Source: Bacteroidetes bacterium SB0662_bin_6 (GTDB lineage: Bacteria; Bacteroidota; Rhodothermia; Rhodothermales; VXPQ01). From it: a stretch of DNA of 37,256 nt. Below are positions 1-8,711 of the stretch, piece after piece. Each line of letters opens with the position of its first letter. Position 1 is the first letter of the stretch. The stretch lies in NCBI GenBank assembly GCA_009839485.1, contig VXPQ01000026.1, positions 1-37,256 on the forward strand. The letters run 5' to 3'. The notes below the pieces were generated by a model. That model was given only the letters and a program-made list of their open reading frames with translations. It was not told the DNA's origin and made no database searches. A program made the position numbers and the translations under genes.

Positions 1-1302
1 GATCCGGTGCGGGGCCTGGGCGGGCTGGTGGAGCAACTGGTGGCTGTTTTTCAGGATGCGGGCAATACGCGGATCATCTTTTTCTGCCTGCTCGTGGGCG
101 GTCTGATCGCGCTGATGCAGGCGTCCGGCGGCGTGCATGGCTTTGTGGAATGGGCGCAGCGCCGGGGATGGGGAACGTCGCGGAGGGGGGCCGAACTCCT
201 GGCCTGGGTCGTCGGGATGGTCGTGTTCGTGGAGTCGAACATCACGTCCCTGACGGTTGGTGCGATCAGCCGGCCTCTGTTCGATAAACTGAAATTGCCC
301 CGGGAGAAACTCGCTTATTATTGCGACGCGACGAGTGCGCCTGTGTGCATGTCTATTCCCCTGAACGGCTGGGGGGCGTATTTGCTCGGTCTGTTGGCGG
401 CTCAGGGAATTTCGGAGGGCGCCGTGTCCCTGCTGGCCCAATCGCTGCTGTTTAACTTTTACAGCATAGGAGCCATCGTTTTTGCCCTCGTACTGGCCCT
501 GACAGGGTGGGGGTTCGGTTCCATGAAACGGGCGGAGATGCGGGCGGCGCAGACGGGAGCGCTGACCCGTCCCGGCTCAAAGCCGCTCATTGCCGACGAG
601 CTGGCGGGCATAGAACCGGTCCCGCGCGCGCCCCGTCACGTCCGGGACCTGATGATCCCCCTTGGGGTCATGGTGGCGATGATTTTCGTCGGGCTGTACG
701 TGACGGGCGACGGAAATATCATGGAGGGGAGCGGCTCGAAGGCGGTGCTGTGGGCGGTGGGATCCGCAGTGATCGTGGCCATAATCCTGTATGTCATGCC
801 CCGGGGCGGCCGCCCGATTCTGACGATCGGGGATTCGATGGATCAGGTGTTGAAGGGGTCTTCCGGGCTGGTCGGGGTGTCTTTTCTGGTCGTGCTGGCC
901 TTTGCACTGGGGCGCGTGGCCCGCGAAATGGAAATGGGTGCGTATGTAGTGGGCCTGCTGGACGCCGGTGGCCCGGTGTGGTGGTTGCCCGCCGCCGTGT
1001 TCCTGATCGGGGCCTTCATCTCGTTCGCGCTGGGCTCTTCCTGGACGGGATTCGCGCTGCTGCTGCCCATTGCGCTTCCACTGGCGGAGGGGGCCGGCGT
1101 GCCGGCTCCGCTTATGCTGGGGGCCGTGCTTTCCGGGGGTGTTTTCGGCGATCATGCCTCCCCGCTCTCCGACACGTCTATCATTTCGTCGATGTCGGCC
1201 GCATGCGACCACGTGGACCATGTGAACTCGCAGATGCCCTATGCGCTCATCGTAGCGGGAGGGGTACTGCTCGCATACGTCGTGGCGGGGTTGTCGATGT
1301 AA
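1..1302 (+). CDS. NhaC-type Na+/H+ antiporter, 5' end missing
   Basis: Inner-membrane carrier of the Na_H_antiporter (NhaC/ArcD-like) family, expected to exchange sodium for protons; relatives use other substrates, so the exact ions are not certain. The frame is open to the first base of the window, so the true start lies upstream; the first in-window candidate is GTG at 7. About 433 residues are visible, mostly hydrophobic, with roughly ten membrane segments. The family signature GDHASPLSDTSIISS lies near residue 380, and a conserved polar stretch (VESNITSLTVGAISRP) near residue 77. The 3' end (TAA at 1300) overlaps the convergent glucan phosphorylase gene by 64 bp, leaving no room for a separate terminator. 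The family is clear; the physiological role is inferred. Confidence 0.85.
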   Translation, partial: DPVRGLGGLVEQLVAVFQDAGNTRIIFFCLLVGGLIALMQASGGVHGFVEWAQRRGWGTSRRGAELLAWVVGMVVFVESNITSLTVGAISRPLFDKLKLPREKLAYYCDATSAPVCMSIPLNGWGAYLLGLLAAQGISEGAVSLLAQSLLFNFYSIGAIVFALVLALTGWGFGSMKRAEMRAAQTGALTRPGSKPLIADELAGIEPVPRAPRHVRDLMIPLGVMVAMIFVGLYVTGDGNIMEGSGSKAVLWAVGSAVIVAIILYVMPRGGRPILTIGDSMDQVLKGSSGLVGVSFLVVLAFALGRVAREMEMGAYVVGLLDAGGPVWWLPAAVFLIGAFISFALGSSWTGFALLLPIALPLAEGAGVPAPLMLGAVLSGGVFGDHASPLSDTSIISSMSAACDHVDHVNSQMPYALIVAGGVLLAYVVAGLSM

Positions 1303-3359
1303 GGGGAATCGCCATCCGATTCTTCCGTTGCGAAGTACATCTTCTCGGCGTATTCCTTCACCATGCGTATCGCGGAAAACCGGGGCGTCAGTTCCACCAT
1401 GGCGGCGCGCATGCGTCCGATCCACTGTATCGGAATGCCGCGCTCGTCTCGTTCGTAGAACGCCGGAACCACCCCCTGCTCGAGTTGCCGATAGAGGCTT
1501 TCGGCGTCGCGGCGGTCCAGTTCATTCTTGTCGAAGCTGCCGTCGGCGTATCCGTGACCGATGGCCCAGCCGTTTTCGCCGTTGTATCCTTCCGGCCACC
1601 ACCCGTCGAGTACGGACAGATTCAACCCGCCGTGTACCGCCACTTTCTGCCCGCTCGTGCCGCTGGCCTCCATGGGGCTCCTTGGATTATTGAGCCATAC
1701 GTCGCAGCCGGAGGTCAGCATGCGGCCTATCTGCATGTTGTAATTTTCAAGAAACACGACGCGCCCCTGCAATCCGGGCCGTTGGGCCGCTTCCAGGATT
1801 TGTCGTATAAATTGTTTGCCTTCTTCGTCTTCCGGGTGTGATTTCCCGGCGTAGATGATCTGTATCGGGCGCTCCGGATTATTGAACAGGGCGATGGTGC
1901 GTTCGATGTCCGTGAACAGGAGCGGCGCGCGCTTGTACGTGGCGAAACGGCGGGCGAAGCCGAGCGTCAGCGCATCGGGATCGAGTTCGCAGGAGATGGA
2001 CAGGGAGTGTTTTTCCGCGTGCTCCCTGGCGAAGCGAATCAGTTGCCGGCGCAGCTCGTTGCGGTATTTCCACAGGACTTCATCCGGAATGTCGTCGATG
2101 CCTCGCCAGAAGTGCAGGTTGTCGGTGTGTTTTTTCCAGTTTCCGAGTTTTTCGTTGAGAAAGGCGCGCGCGATCGGAGCCGCCCAGGTGGCGACATGAA
2201 TTCCGTTCGTGATGGCGCCGATGGGCACATCCTGTACGCGCCGATCCGGAAACATGGGATGCCATTGCCGCTGCGCTACATGTCCGTTGCGCTGCGAGAC
2301 GCCGTTGGCTTTCCGCGACATGTTCAGCCCCAGCACGGTCATCGTGAACCATTCGCCGTGATTGTCCGGGTCTACCCGCCCATAGGCCATGAGGTCATGT
2401 TCGCTGTGCCCCAGTTCTTCCCGGAGGGCGCTCATTTCGTTAAGAAACATGCCGGGGTCGAACCGGTCGTGCCCGGCGAGAACAGGCGTATGCGTCGTGA
2501 ACACGCATTGGCTGCGCACGGCGCGTACGGCTTCTTCCCGACTTTTACCCAGGTCCAGTTGTTCGCGGAGCAGTTCGAGAGACAGAAAGGCGCAATGTCC
2601 CTCGTTCATATGGTACACGTCGGTTTTCACCCCGAGCGCGCGCAGGAGCCGGAGCCCCCCGATGCCAAGGACGATTTCCTGCTGGAGCCGTGTGCGGCGT
2701 TCTCCCTGGTACAACCGGGCGGTGATATTCCGGAATTCCTCCGGATTGTCCTCAAGGTGGGTGTCGAGCAGGTACAGGGTCGTGCGGCCGACCCGGGCCC
2801 GCCATGCCTGTATCCGTATGGGCTGGTTGCCGAAGTGGACGGTGACGAGGATGGGTTTCCCGTGCTCCCCGCAAACGAGTTCAAGCGGGTGGTTTTCCGG
2901 ATCGAGCGCGGGATACCGCTCCTGCTGCCAGCCGTCTTCGGTGAAGTGCTGCTCGAAGTAGCCTTGCTTCAGAAAAAGGCCGATCGCCGTGAAGGGGATA
3001 CAGAGGTCCGAGGCCGCCTTCGTATGATCGCCGGCCAGTATGCCCAGCCCGCCCGCATAGATCGGCAGGCTTTCATGGATGCCGAACTCCATACAGAAGT
3101 AGCTGGTCCGGGGGGCATGCGGGAAAGGACAGGGCGCTTCGAGGTACGCGGTCATCGCGGCATGCGCCGTGTCTATGTCGTTTGCAAGGGCCTCCTCGAA
3201 CGTTGTCTTCGGAGAGAGCGTTTGCAGTACGGCGATCGGATTGTTTCCTGCGTTCCGGAACGTCGTTCGATCCAGGCGTTCGAAGAGATCAAGGACTTCG
3301 GGATTCCAACTCCACCAGAGATTTTCTGCGAGCGCTCCGAGTTTTTGGTACGTATTCAT
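1239..3359 (-). CDS. glgP: Alpha-glucan phosphorylase (GT35)
   Basis: Pyridoxal-phosphate enzyme releasing glucose-1-phosphate from the non-reducing ends of glycogen or maltodextrin in the cytoplasm. The 706 residues match the short bacterial alpha-glucan phosphorylase type rather than the roughly 800-residue glycogen phosphorylase type. The PLP site EASGTSGQKVAVHGGLNLSV is present, with the Schiff-base lysine at about residue 572, and so is the substrate-pocket segment FTTHTPVLAGHDRF. The frame opens further upstream (to 3479), but ATG at 3359 (MNTYQKLGALAENLWWSWNP) is chosen because this is the usual family N-terminus and the extension looks non-coding. Only 60 bp separate it from divergent prmC; that gap has an AT-rich box (TATATTTA on the minus strand, 3410-3417) resembling a Bacteroidota -7 element, without an obvious -33 box. 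The 3' end overlaps the antiporter gene. Confidence 0.93.
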   Translation of the reverse strand: MNTYQKLGALAENLWWSWNPEVLDLFERLDRTTFRNAGNNPIAVLQTLSPKTTFEEALANDIDTAHAAMTAYLEAPCPFPHAPRTSYFCMEFGIHESLPIYAGGLGILAGDHTKAASDLCIPFTAIGLFLKQGYFEQHFTEDGWQQERYPALDPENHPLELVCGEHGKPILVTVHFGNQPIRIQAWRARVGRTTLYLLDTHLEDNPEEFRNITARLYQGERRTRLQQEIVLGIGGLRLLRALGVKTDVYHMNEGHCAFLSLELLREQLDLGKSREEAVRAVRSQCVFTTHTPVLAGHDRFDPGMFLNEMSALREELGHSEHDLMAYGRVDPDNHGEWFTMTVLGLNMSRKANGVSQRNGHVAQRQWHPMFPDRRVQDVPIGAITNGIHVATWAAPIARAFLNEKLGNWKKHTDNLHFWRGIDDIPDEVLWKYRNELRRQLIRFAREHAEKHSLSISCELDPDALTLGFARRFATYKRAPLLFTDIERTIALFNNPERPIQIIYAGKSHPEDEEGKQFIRQILEAAQRPGLQGRVVFLENYNMQIGRMLTSGCDVWLNNPRSPMEASGTSGQKVAVHGGLNLSVLDGWWPEGYNGENGWAIGHGYADGSFDKNELDRRDAESLYRQLEQGVVPAFYERDERGIPIQWIGRMRAAMVELTPRFSAIRMVKEYAEKMYFATEESDGDSPYIDNPATTYASSTPPATMSA

Positions 3360-3419
3360 AAAAACAGGGATCGGTTCAATGGTTCGTGCCGCAACGGGCA
3401 AACACGCCCTAAATATATA

Positions 3420-4298
3420 ATGGGCCCGGGTGAAAAGAACGGGGGTTTTGTGGGGATTCTTTTGGAAGACTCCGTGCAACGGCTGGTTGCCGCAGGAATC
3501 GACGATCCGCGCCGGAATGCGGAATGGCTTCTGTGCGAGGCCCTGGCGGTGTCTCGCGCCGGGTTATACGCGGCATCCGGGGAATGGGTCGAACCGGAGG
3601 CGGTGAGGCGTTTCCGCGAAATGCTGGCGCGCCGGCTGCGGCGCGAACCCGTCCAGTATATTCTTGGATATGTGGAATTCATGGGGCTCCGGATGACCGT
3701 TACGCCGGATGTGCTCATCCCGCGGCCTGAAACCGAAGAAGTGGTGGAGGCGGCGCTTGCGCGCCTCGGTGCCCGGAAGACGCCTGTTATACTCGATGCC
3801 GGGACGGGGAGCGGTTGCATTGCGCTGGCCATAAAAACAGCCCGTCCCGACGCCGAGGTCTATGCGTGCGACGTTTCGGGGTCGGCGCTTGCGGTGGCCC
3901 GCCGTAATGCGGCTGCGCACGATCTGGCTGTTACGTGGATCGAGGCCGATATGCTGGGAGAGGATTTGCCGGATACGATTCCTGCCGGACTTGATTTGCT
4001 GATTTCCAATCCGCCGTACGTGCCGGAGGAAGAAATCCCGACCTTGCCGGAAGAGGTGCGCAGTTGGGAACCGTGCGCGGCGCTGATTGCGCCCGGGGAC
4101 CCGCTCGTTTTTTACCGGAGACTGGCGCAACATGGCCTGCGCATGCTCCGGGAGGACGGCTGGATCGTGCTGGAGACGCATGCGGACTACGGCGAGCCCG
4201 TGCGCCGGATCCTGAAAGAAGCCGGATACGCGGGGGTTTGCCTCGAGAAGGATATGGCCGGACGGGACCGGATCGTGATAGGGCGACGGGGCGGATAA
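3420..4298 (+). CDS. prmC: Peptide chain release factor N5-glutamine methyltransferase
   Basis: SAM-dependent enzyme that methylates the glutamine of the GGQ motif in release factors RF1 and RF2. With ATG at 3420 the protein has 292 residues, normal for the family. Visible are the helical N-terminal domain, the linker motif IPRPETEE (about 100-107), the SAM-binding DAGTGSG (126-132) and the catalytic NPPY (197-200). The frame is open far upstream, antisense to the phosphorylase gene, so the start is a judgement; GTG at 3450 is the main alternative, and neither has a clear Shine-Dalgarno site. The stop codon TAA forms the first three bases of a motif that recurs elsewhere in the window (4296-4316). 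Confidence 0.92.
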   Translation: MGPGEKNGGFVGILLEDSVQRLVAAGIDDPRRNAEWLLCEALAVSRAGLYAASGEWVEPEAVRRFREMLARRLRREPVQYILGYVEFMGLRMTVTPDVLIPRPETEEVVEAALARLGARKTPVILDAGTGSGCIALAIKTARPDAEVYACDVSGSALAVARRNAAAHDLAVTWIEADMLGEDLPDTIPAGLDLLISNPPYVPEEEIPTLPEEVRSWEPCAALIAPGDPLVFYRRLAQHGLRMLREDGWIVLETHADYGEPVRRILKEAGYAGVCLEKDMAGRDRIVIGRRGG

Positions 4299-4316
4299 TC
4301 AGCGTATCCTTGAATG
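4296..4316 (+). promoter_or_regulatory. Recurrent stop-overlapping motif with -7-like box
   Basis: TAATCAGCGTATCCTTGA begins with the prmC stop codon. TATCCTTG at 4305-4312 is one base from the Bacteroidota -7 consensus TAnnTTTG. Near-identical strings overlap the stop codons at 23262 and 24835. It is read as a candidate promoter for the downstream glycosyltransferase; no -33 TTTG was found at the expected distance. Confidence 0.35.
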
Positions 4317-4439
4317 CGTAGCGCTGACGGCCAGGAACCGTCCTGTACGGAGGTCGTTGCGTTGCAGGGCTGGCGCGCTTCATTATGCGGTTGCTCTTCC
4401 GATCCGGCTCTCCTTGTTTTATCTCTTCCCCGTTCTCCT

Positions 4440-5582
4440 GTGTGTGCTAAAGACCGGTTCGATGTAGCATTCGCCCTGTATGGCGATCTGCGCAATAATT
4501 CGAGGGCGCTCCGGCAACTCAGGGTTCTTGGCGATGCGGGCCTGCGCATCCGGGTTATTGCCGCGGGATCGGGAAGATCCGGCGCTCCGGAAATACCCGA
4601 CGCAAGCCTGTGCGCCATCCCCGTCCCGGATTTCTCCGGTCCTCGTTTTTTTCGGGCATTGCACTGCCGCGTACGCGAGGCGCTTCTCGAAACCCCGGCG
4701 CGGGTATATCATGCATCGGGCCTGTACGTGCTGCCGGCTGCCTGTTCGGCGGCCCGCAGGCACGGGGGGCGTATCGCGTACGACGCTCGGGAATTGTACA
4801 CCCACGTTTCCGCTACGGCCGGAAGGCCCTGGGTGCGTGCGTTCTGGCATCTGGTCGAACGCCGGGGCATCCGCCGGGCCGATGCGGTCCTGACCGTGGG
4901 GAACGCCATTGCAGACAGGCTCGCCGCAACCTACGGGGTGGTTCGCCCTGCGGTGCTCCATAACATTCCCGATCGAAAATTCCCTGCCCTGCCGCCGTCT
5001 CCGCTTGTTCCGGGCCTCGATCCGGATACCGTGGTGATTTTGCATCAGGGCCACATGATGAAGGATCGGGGCTGCGAGCAACTCGTGGACGCCATGCGGG
5101 ACATCGAAGGAGCTGTGCTCGTGTTTCTTGGTGGAGGACCGCTTCGTCCTGCGTTGCAAAAGCAGGCAGCCGACGCCGGTGTCGCCGATCGTATACGTTT
5201 CGTGGATTCCGTTCCTGCGGACCGGCTGCCGGCGTACACCGCTTCCGCCGATCTCGGCGTCACGCTGCTTCAGGATACCTGCCTGAACCATCGCTTTGCC
5301 CTGCCGAACAAATTATTCCAGTACTTTATGGCCGGGCTTCCGGTCATAGCCTCGGACCTGCCCGAGATCCGGCGGGTGGTTGCGCCGCACGATACCGGTA
5401 TCCTGGTAGAATCCGGCAATCGAACTGCGCTGGTGGCTGCTCTGCGCCAAGCCGTCGCACAGAAACCGCTTCGGGAGCAGTGGCGTCGAAACATTCCCCG
5501 GGTTTTCGAAACTTTTAACCCGGATTCGGTATCAGAACGACTTATGCATATCTACGGGGAATTGCTCCGAGAAGCGCCATGA
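4440..5582 (+). CDS. Glycosyltransferase, GT4-like (GT-B fold)
   Basis: Predicted cytoplasmic or membrane-associated retaining glycosyltransferase; donor and acceptor are unknown. The 380-residue version starts at GTG 4440 (MCAKDRFDVAFALYGDLRNN), which matches the family N-terminus. The frame extends to ATG 4314, but that extension is unlike protein and would begin within a few bases of the predicted promoter. The C-terminal half has the GT-B donor-site pattern: VVILHQGHMMKDRGCEQLVDAM, then FLGGGPLR, then the acidic NKLFQYFMAGLPVIASDLPE segment. The stop codon overlaps the start of the following thioredoxin-like gene (ATGA), so the two are translationally coupled and probably co-transcribed. 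The link between a sugar transferase and a secreted redox protein is not explained by the sequence. Confidence 0.85.
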   Translation: MCAKDRFDVAFALYGDLRNNSRALRQLRVLGDAGLRIRVIAAGSGRSGAPEIPDASLCAIPVPDFSGPRFFRALHCRVREALLETPARVYHASGLYVLPAACSAARRHGGRIAYDARELYTHVSATAGRPWVRAFWHLVERRGIRRADAVLTVGNAIADRLAATYGVVRPAVLHNIPDRKFPALPPSPLVPGLDPDTVVILHQGHMMKDRGCEQLVDAMRDIEGAVLVFLGGGPLRPALQKQAADAGVADRIRFVDSVPADRLPAYTASADLGVTLLQDTCLNHRFALPNKLFQYFMAGLPVIASDLPEIRRVVAPHDTGILVESGNRTALVAALRQAVAQKPLREQWRRNIPRVFETFNPDSVSERLMHIYGELLREAP

Positions 5583-6112
5583 ATCGTCCCGGACCGGTTA
5601 TTTCGTTTGGTCTCGCGAGCCTGCTTGCGTTTTCGATCTGCGTGCTTGCGCCGGCGGACGCACGCGCGCAAGACGCCAGCGTACCTGCCGAAGGGCTTGA
5701 CTGGAAAGCATTCGAAGAAGCCGTAACCCAGGCGGAGGCGCAGGACAAGAAATTGATTGTGGACGTCTATGCGGCGTGGTGCCCCTGGTGTCGGCGATTG
5801 CAACGCGAGGTCTACACGGATGAATCGGTGCAGGCGTATGTCCGCGACCATTTCGTACTGACCCGTCTCGATGCGGAGAACACGGAGGACAGTCTCAGTT
5901 TCCGCGATTACACGCTGACCCCCTCGGAAATGGCGGCCGGCCTCGGTGCTTCGGGATTTCCGACGACCGTGTTTCTGGATGAGGAAGGCAGATATATCAC
6001 CCGTTTGCCCGGCTTCATGGCGGCTCCGGAGTTTCTGGAGGTGCTGACCTACATCGGAAGCGAAGCGTTCGTGGATTTTACGTTCGAAGAGTACCAGGAG
6101 GAAGAGGAATAG
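5579..6112 (+). CDS. Secreted thioredoxin-fold protein (CPWC)
   Basis: Predicted periplasmic thiol-disulfide protein of 177 residues. A signal peptide occupies residues 1-31 (hydrophobic core FGLASLLAFSICVLA, probable cleavage after ADARA). The thioredoxin domain follows, with redox motif CPWC at 68-71 inside VYAAWCPWCRRL and a cis-proline segment GFPTT around 127-130. The C-terminus is very acidic (EEYQEEEE). It resembles the SoxW/thioredoxin_2 type, which keeps periplasmic partners reduced. The start overlaps the stop of the glycosyltransferase gene by four bases. A hairpin right after the stop suggests the transcript ends here. Confidence 0.87.
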   Translation: MNRPGPVISFGLASLLAFSICVLAPADARAQDASVPAEGLDWKAFEEAVTQAEAQDKKLIVDVYAAWCPWCRRLQREVYTDESVQAYVRDHFVLTRLDAENTEDSLSFRDYTLTPSEMAAGLGASGFPTTVFLDEEGRYITRLPGFMAAPEFLEVLTYIGSEAFVDFTFEEYQEEEE

Positions 6113-6141
6113 GGGAAACCGGATTCCCCGGCGTATCTTTG
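6112..6141 (+). promoter_or_regulatory. Hairpin followed by -7-like promoter box
   Basis: GGGGAA (6112-6117) and TTCCCC (6124-6129) form a perfect 6 bp stem with a 6-base loop directly after the preceding stop, without a U tract. It is followed by TATCTTTG at 6134-6141, an exact match to the Bacteroidota -7 consensus TAnnTTTG, 23 bp before the acyltransferase ATG. No -33 TTTG is visible. It is read as the end of one transcript and the start of the next. Confidence 0.4.
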
Positions 6142-6164
6142 GACGTCATCTTTCCCCTGTATGC

Positions 6165-6938
6165 ATGTACCGTCTTCTGAACGTCCTGAGGATATTCCGC
6201 CTGATGCTTTCGCGCGCGTCGCAGGCGAACCGCAAGGCTGCGGGCCTGGAGCGCAGGGAAGAGTTGCAGTGCCGGGCTGAACAGATTCACGAGGGGTGCG
6301 CGCAGCTTTGCGAACTGGCGGGCATCCGCGTGCGGGCGAAAGGGAATATCCCGGATCGGTCGGGCATGCTCGTGGTGGCGAATCACTTTACGGTGCTCGA
6401 TCCGCTCATACTCGCTTCCGTGGCGCCGATGGTGCCGGTTGCACGGGCCGATCTGCAGGGCTGGCCGATCATCGGCAACGTGTCTATGGCGCACGGCATG
6501 ATCCCTGTGGACAGGGACCGCCGGACCGCTGCGGCTTCTTTTGTCAAACGGGTTGGCGAGCGGCTGGCGGCGGGACTGAACGTCCTGGTTTTTCCGGAGG
6601 GAAACACCAGCGAGGAGCTCGCTATCCGTCCTTTCAAGACCGGCGCATTCGAGGCCGTGGCCGGACAGGCCGGCGGCATGGTGGTGCCCGCGTACCTGTC
6701 TCTTGACAGCGTGGAGGACGAGCCGGCAACCGACGATGTGCGCCGCCGCATCGTATGGCTGGAGCATACGTCCTTCTGGGCGCACATATGGGGATTGGCT
6801 GCGCTTCGGGGCCTGGAATACACGGTGCACATCGGTGAACCGATATCCACCGAAGGACGGAATCGCAAGAAATTGGCACAACTTGCCCGCAATGCGGTTG
6901 AACAAATTCGGATGTCTCTGCATCCGGTCCGTACCTGA
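6165..6938 (+). CDS. PlsC-family acyltransferase (1-acylglycerol-3-phosphate type)
   Basis: Membrane-associated acyltransferase of the LPLAT/PlsC superfamily, most likely making phosphatidic acid from lysophosphatidic acid, though relatives acylate other lipids. Within 257 residues the ordered family motifs are visible: NHFTVLD (73-79, the NHx4D catalytic pair), PVDRD (about 114), FPEGNTSE (143-150, the substrate-binding motif III) and VPAYLSL (about 174-180, motif IV). The N-terminus is only weakly hydrophobic. ATG at 6165 is preceded closely by another ATG (6161) in a different frame. A predicted -7 promoter box lies 23 bp upstream. The gap to the following HtrA gene is 48 bp, so co-transcription is possible. 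Confidence 0.85.
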   Translation: MYRLLNVLRIFRLMLSRASQANRKAAGLERREELQCRAEQIHEGCAQLCELAGIRVRAKGNIPDRSGMLVVANHFTVLDPLILASVAPMVPVARADLQGWPIIGNVSMAHGMIPVDRDRRTAAASFVKRVGERLAAGLNVLVFPEGNTSEELAIRPFKTGAFEAVAGQAGGMVVPAYLSLDSVEDEPATDDVRRRIVWLEHTSFWAHIWGLAALRGLEYTVHIGEPISTEGRNRKKLAQLARNAVEQIRMSLHPVRT

Positions 6939-6986
6939 TCGGATTTTCCACGAGCCTTTCGCAGGGCTCACGACGGTGGTTGCGCT

Positions 6987-8594
6987 ATGACCGACAAACA
7001 GCTCAATACGCGGTTGCGCAAGAGCATCCATGTCCTGATCGGGATCGGACTGGTGCTGGTCGGGCTTGCGGCGGGCATTTTATGGGTGCTGGTCACGGGG
7101 GGCAATGAGCGCGCTCTTCCCGGGGAAACGCGCGTGGTGGAGCCCGTCCAGTTGGGTCGCCCGTATACGCCGTCGGATATTCCGGTTACGGATTCGCTGG
7201 AACGACTGCCTGACATCGCCGCCCTGAACCGGGTATTTCGCCAGGTAGCCGACCGGGTCACGCCCTCGGTGGTGTACATAGAGGTGGAGGCGCCTTTCGA
7301 AGGAGATCAGTATCACGATTTCGACGATGAACCGCGGCGTTTTTTCCGGAGAGATCCGTCGCAGGCAGCCGTCGGGAGCGGCGTGTTGATCAGCCCGCAG
7401 GGGTATGTGGTGACGAATCATCATGTGGTGGAGCGTGCGGAGCGTGTCCGGGTGACGCTTTCCGACAAGCGCGCGTTCGATGCCCGGATCGTAGGCGCCG
7501 ACCCTTCCACGGATCTTGCCGTGCTCCGGATAGAGGGGGCTGAGGATCTCCCCGCGATCCTGTTCGGCGATTCCGACGGGTTGCATGCGGGCGAGTGGGT
7601 GCTTGCCGTGGGCAATCCGTTCCGTCTTACTTCGACCGTTACGGCGGGGATCGTCAGCGCTACGGGCCGCCAGGTGAACATCATCGAGGACGATTTCGGG
7701 ATCGAGGATTTCATTCAGACCGATGCCGCCATCAACCCCGGAAATTCGGGCGGGGCCGTCGTCAATCTGAACGGCGAGCTGGTGGGTATCTCCACGGCCA
7801 TCGCCACCGAAACCGGCTCGTACGAAGGCTACGGATTTGCGGTCCCCGTCAACCTGATGGCGCGGGTGGCCGGCGACATTATCGAGTACGGAGAAGTGCA
7901 GCGGGGGTATCTGGGCGTGCGTATTCAGACCGTGGATGCGGCGCTTGCGCGGCAGCTCGGTATGGATCGGATTCGCGGCGTATATATAGCCGGCATTGCG
8001 AATAACGGCTCGGCGGCTATTGCCGGCATGCGCGACGAGGACGTCATCCTGTCGGTGGACGACCGTACCGTGAATGCCTCCAACGAGTTGCAGAGTATGA
8101 TTGCCCGCAGGCGTCCGGGAGACAGGTTGATGGTGCAAGTGTGGCGGGACGGGGAGGTTCGCGAACTCCCGGTGGAATTACAGCCGCGTGACGCCCCGGC
8201 GTATACGGCATGGTTCAGCCAGTTCGAAAGACAGCCGCGCGTACCTGAAGAGTCTCCCGTTCCCGAAACGCCCCCGGCTCCGCGGGAACGCGAGAGTATT
8301 TATGCGTTGGGGGATTGGGGTATTGGTCTCCGGGCTCTTACCGAGGAGGAGGCCGGTGATTTCGGCATAGAGGAAGGGGTGTACATTGCCTGGGTGGAAC
8401 ACGGCAGTCCGGCGGGCGAAGCAGGATTGCCGAGAGATGCGGCGATCGTGCAGATCGAAGAGATGGATACAGGCTCTCCCGGCCAGGCGTTGCGCGCATT
8501 GAGCCGGGCGGCCCGTTCGGGAGAATGGGTGCTCGTCAAGGTGCGCCGGCGCGACGGCAGCGCTGCGTTTTACGAAATGGAAGTTCCCCGGTGA
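6987..8594 (+). CDS. htrA: HtrA/Deg-type serine protease with two PDZ domains
   Basis: Envelope protease and chaperone for misfolded proteins. The 535 residues begin with a membrane anchor (about 14-38), followed by a trypsin-like domain with triad His146 (TNHHVV), Asp176 (PSTDLAVL) and Ser254 (NPGNSGGAVV). The first PDZ follows (about 305-400, beginning RGYLGVRIQTVDAALARQLG). A proline- and glutamate-rich linker (about 415-437) leads to a second PDZ (about 440-535). The last 83 bases of the reading frame before the final codons are repeated exactly at 9940-10022, beyond the downstream ATPase gene. Here the protein ends EMEVPR-stop; in the downstream copy the same frame would end EMEVP-stop. 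The present tail may therefore have been altered by the insertion event. Confidence 0.93.
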   Translation: MTDKQLNTRLRKSIHVLIGIGLVLVGLAAGILWVLVTGGNERALPGETRVVEPVQLGRPYTPSDIPVTDSLERLPDIAALNRVFRQVADRVTPSVVYIEVEAPFEGDQYHDFDDEPRRFFRRDPSQAAVGSGVLISPQGYVVTNHHVVERAERVRVTLSDKRAFDARIVGADPSTDLAVLRIEGAEDLPAILFGDSDGLHAGEWVLAVGNPFRLTSTVTAGIVSATGRQVNIIEDDFGIEDFIQTDAAINPGNSGGAVVNLNGELVGISTAIATETGSYEGYGFAVPVNLMARVAGDIIEYGEVQRGYLGVRIQTVDAALARQLGMDRIRGVYIAGIANNGSAAIAGMRDEDVILSVDDRTVNASNELQSMIARRRPGDRLMVQVWRDGEVRELPVELQPRDAPAYTAWFSQFERQPRVPEESPVPETPPAPRERESIYALGDWGIGLRALTEEEAGDFGIEEGVYIAWVEHGSPAGEAGLPRDAAIVQIEEMDTGSPGQALRALSRAARSGEWVLVKVRRRDGSAAFYEMEVPR

Positions 8595-8618
8595 TCCTTG
8601 GCAGGCGCGGCGGGATGC
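8506..8618 (+). repeat. Direct repeat, copy 1 (3' end of htrA)
   Basis: Bases 8506-8588 are identical to 9940-10022 (83 bp). After a short unmatched stretch, 8602-8618 (caggcgcggcgggatgc) also matches 10026-10042. This copy is continuous with the complete htrA gene. The pair flanks the ATPase gene. Confidence 0.95.
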
Positions 8619-8653
8619 GGGCCAGGCAAACCATCTGACGCTTCACGCCTGAC

Positions 8654-8711
8654 TTATAGGAAGATTAGGAAATTTAGTGATTTTTGATAAATTAGGATAA
8701 ACTTCCTATAA
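8654..8711 (+). promoter_or_regulatory. Nested inverted repeats abutting the ATPase start codon
   Basis: TTATAGGAAG (8654-8663) and CTTCCTATAA (8702-8711) are perfect 10 bp inverted repeats, the second ending one base before ATG at 8712. Inside them AATTTA (8671-8676) and TAAATT (8688-8693) form a second stem, and ATTAGGA occurs twice (8664, 8691). This could be an operator for a dimeric regulator or an RNA hairpin that hides the start codon. Confidence 0.55.

Noticed and set aside
2007-3419. Long upstream extension of the prmC reading frame
   Set aside because: It lies antisense to glgP and does not resemble the PrmC N-terminus; the start was placed at 3420.
6952-6969. GAGCC/GGCTC hairpin after the acyltransferase gene as a terminator
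   Set aside because: Only a 5 bp stem with an 8-base loop and no U tract; not distinguishable from chance in GC-rich DNA.
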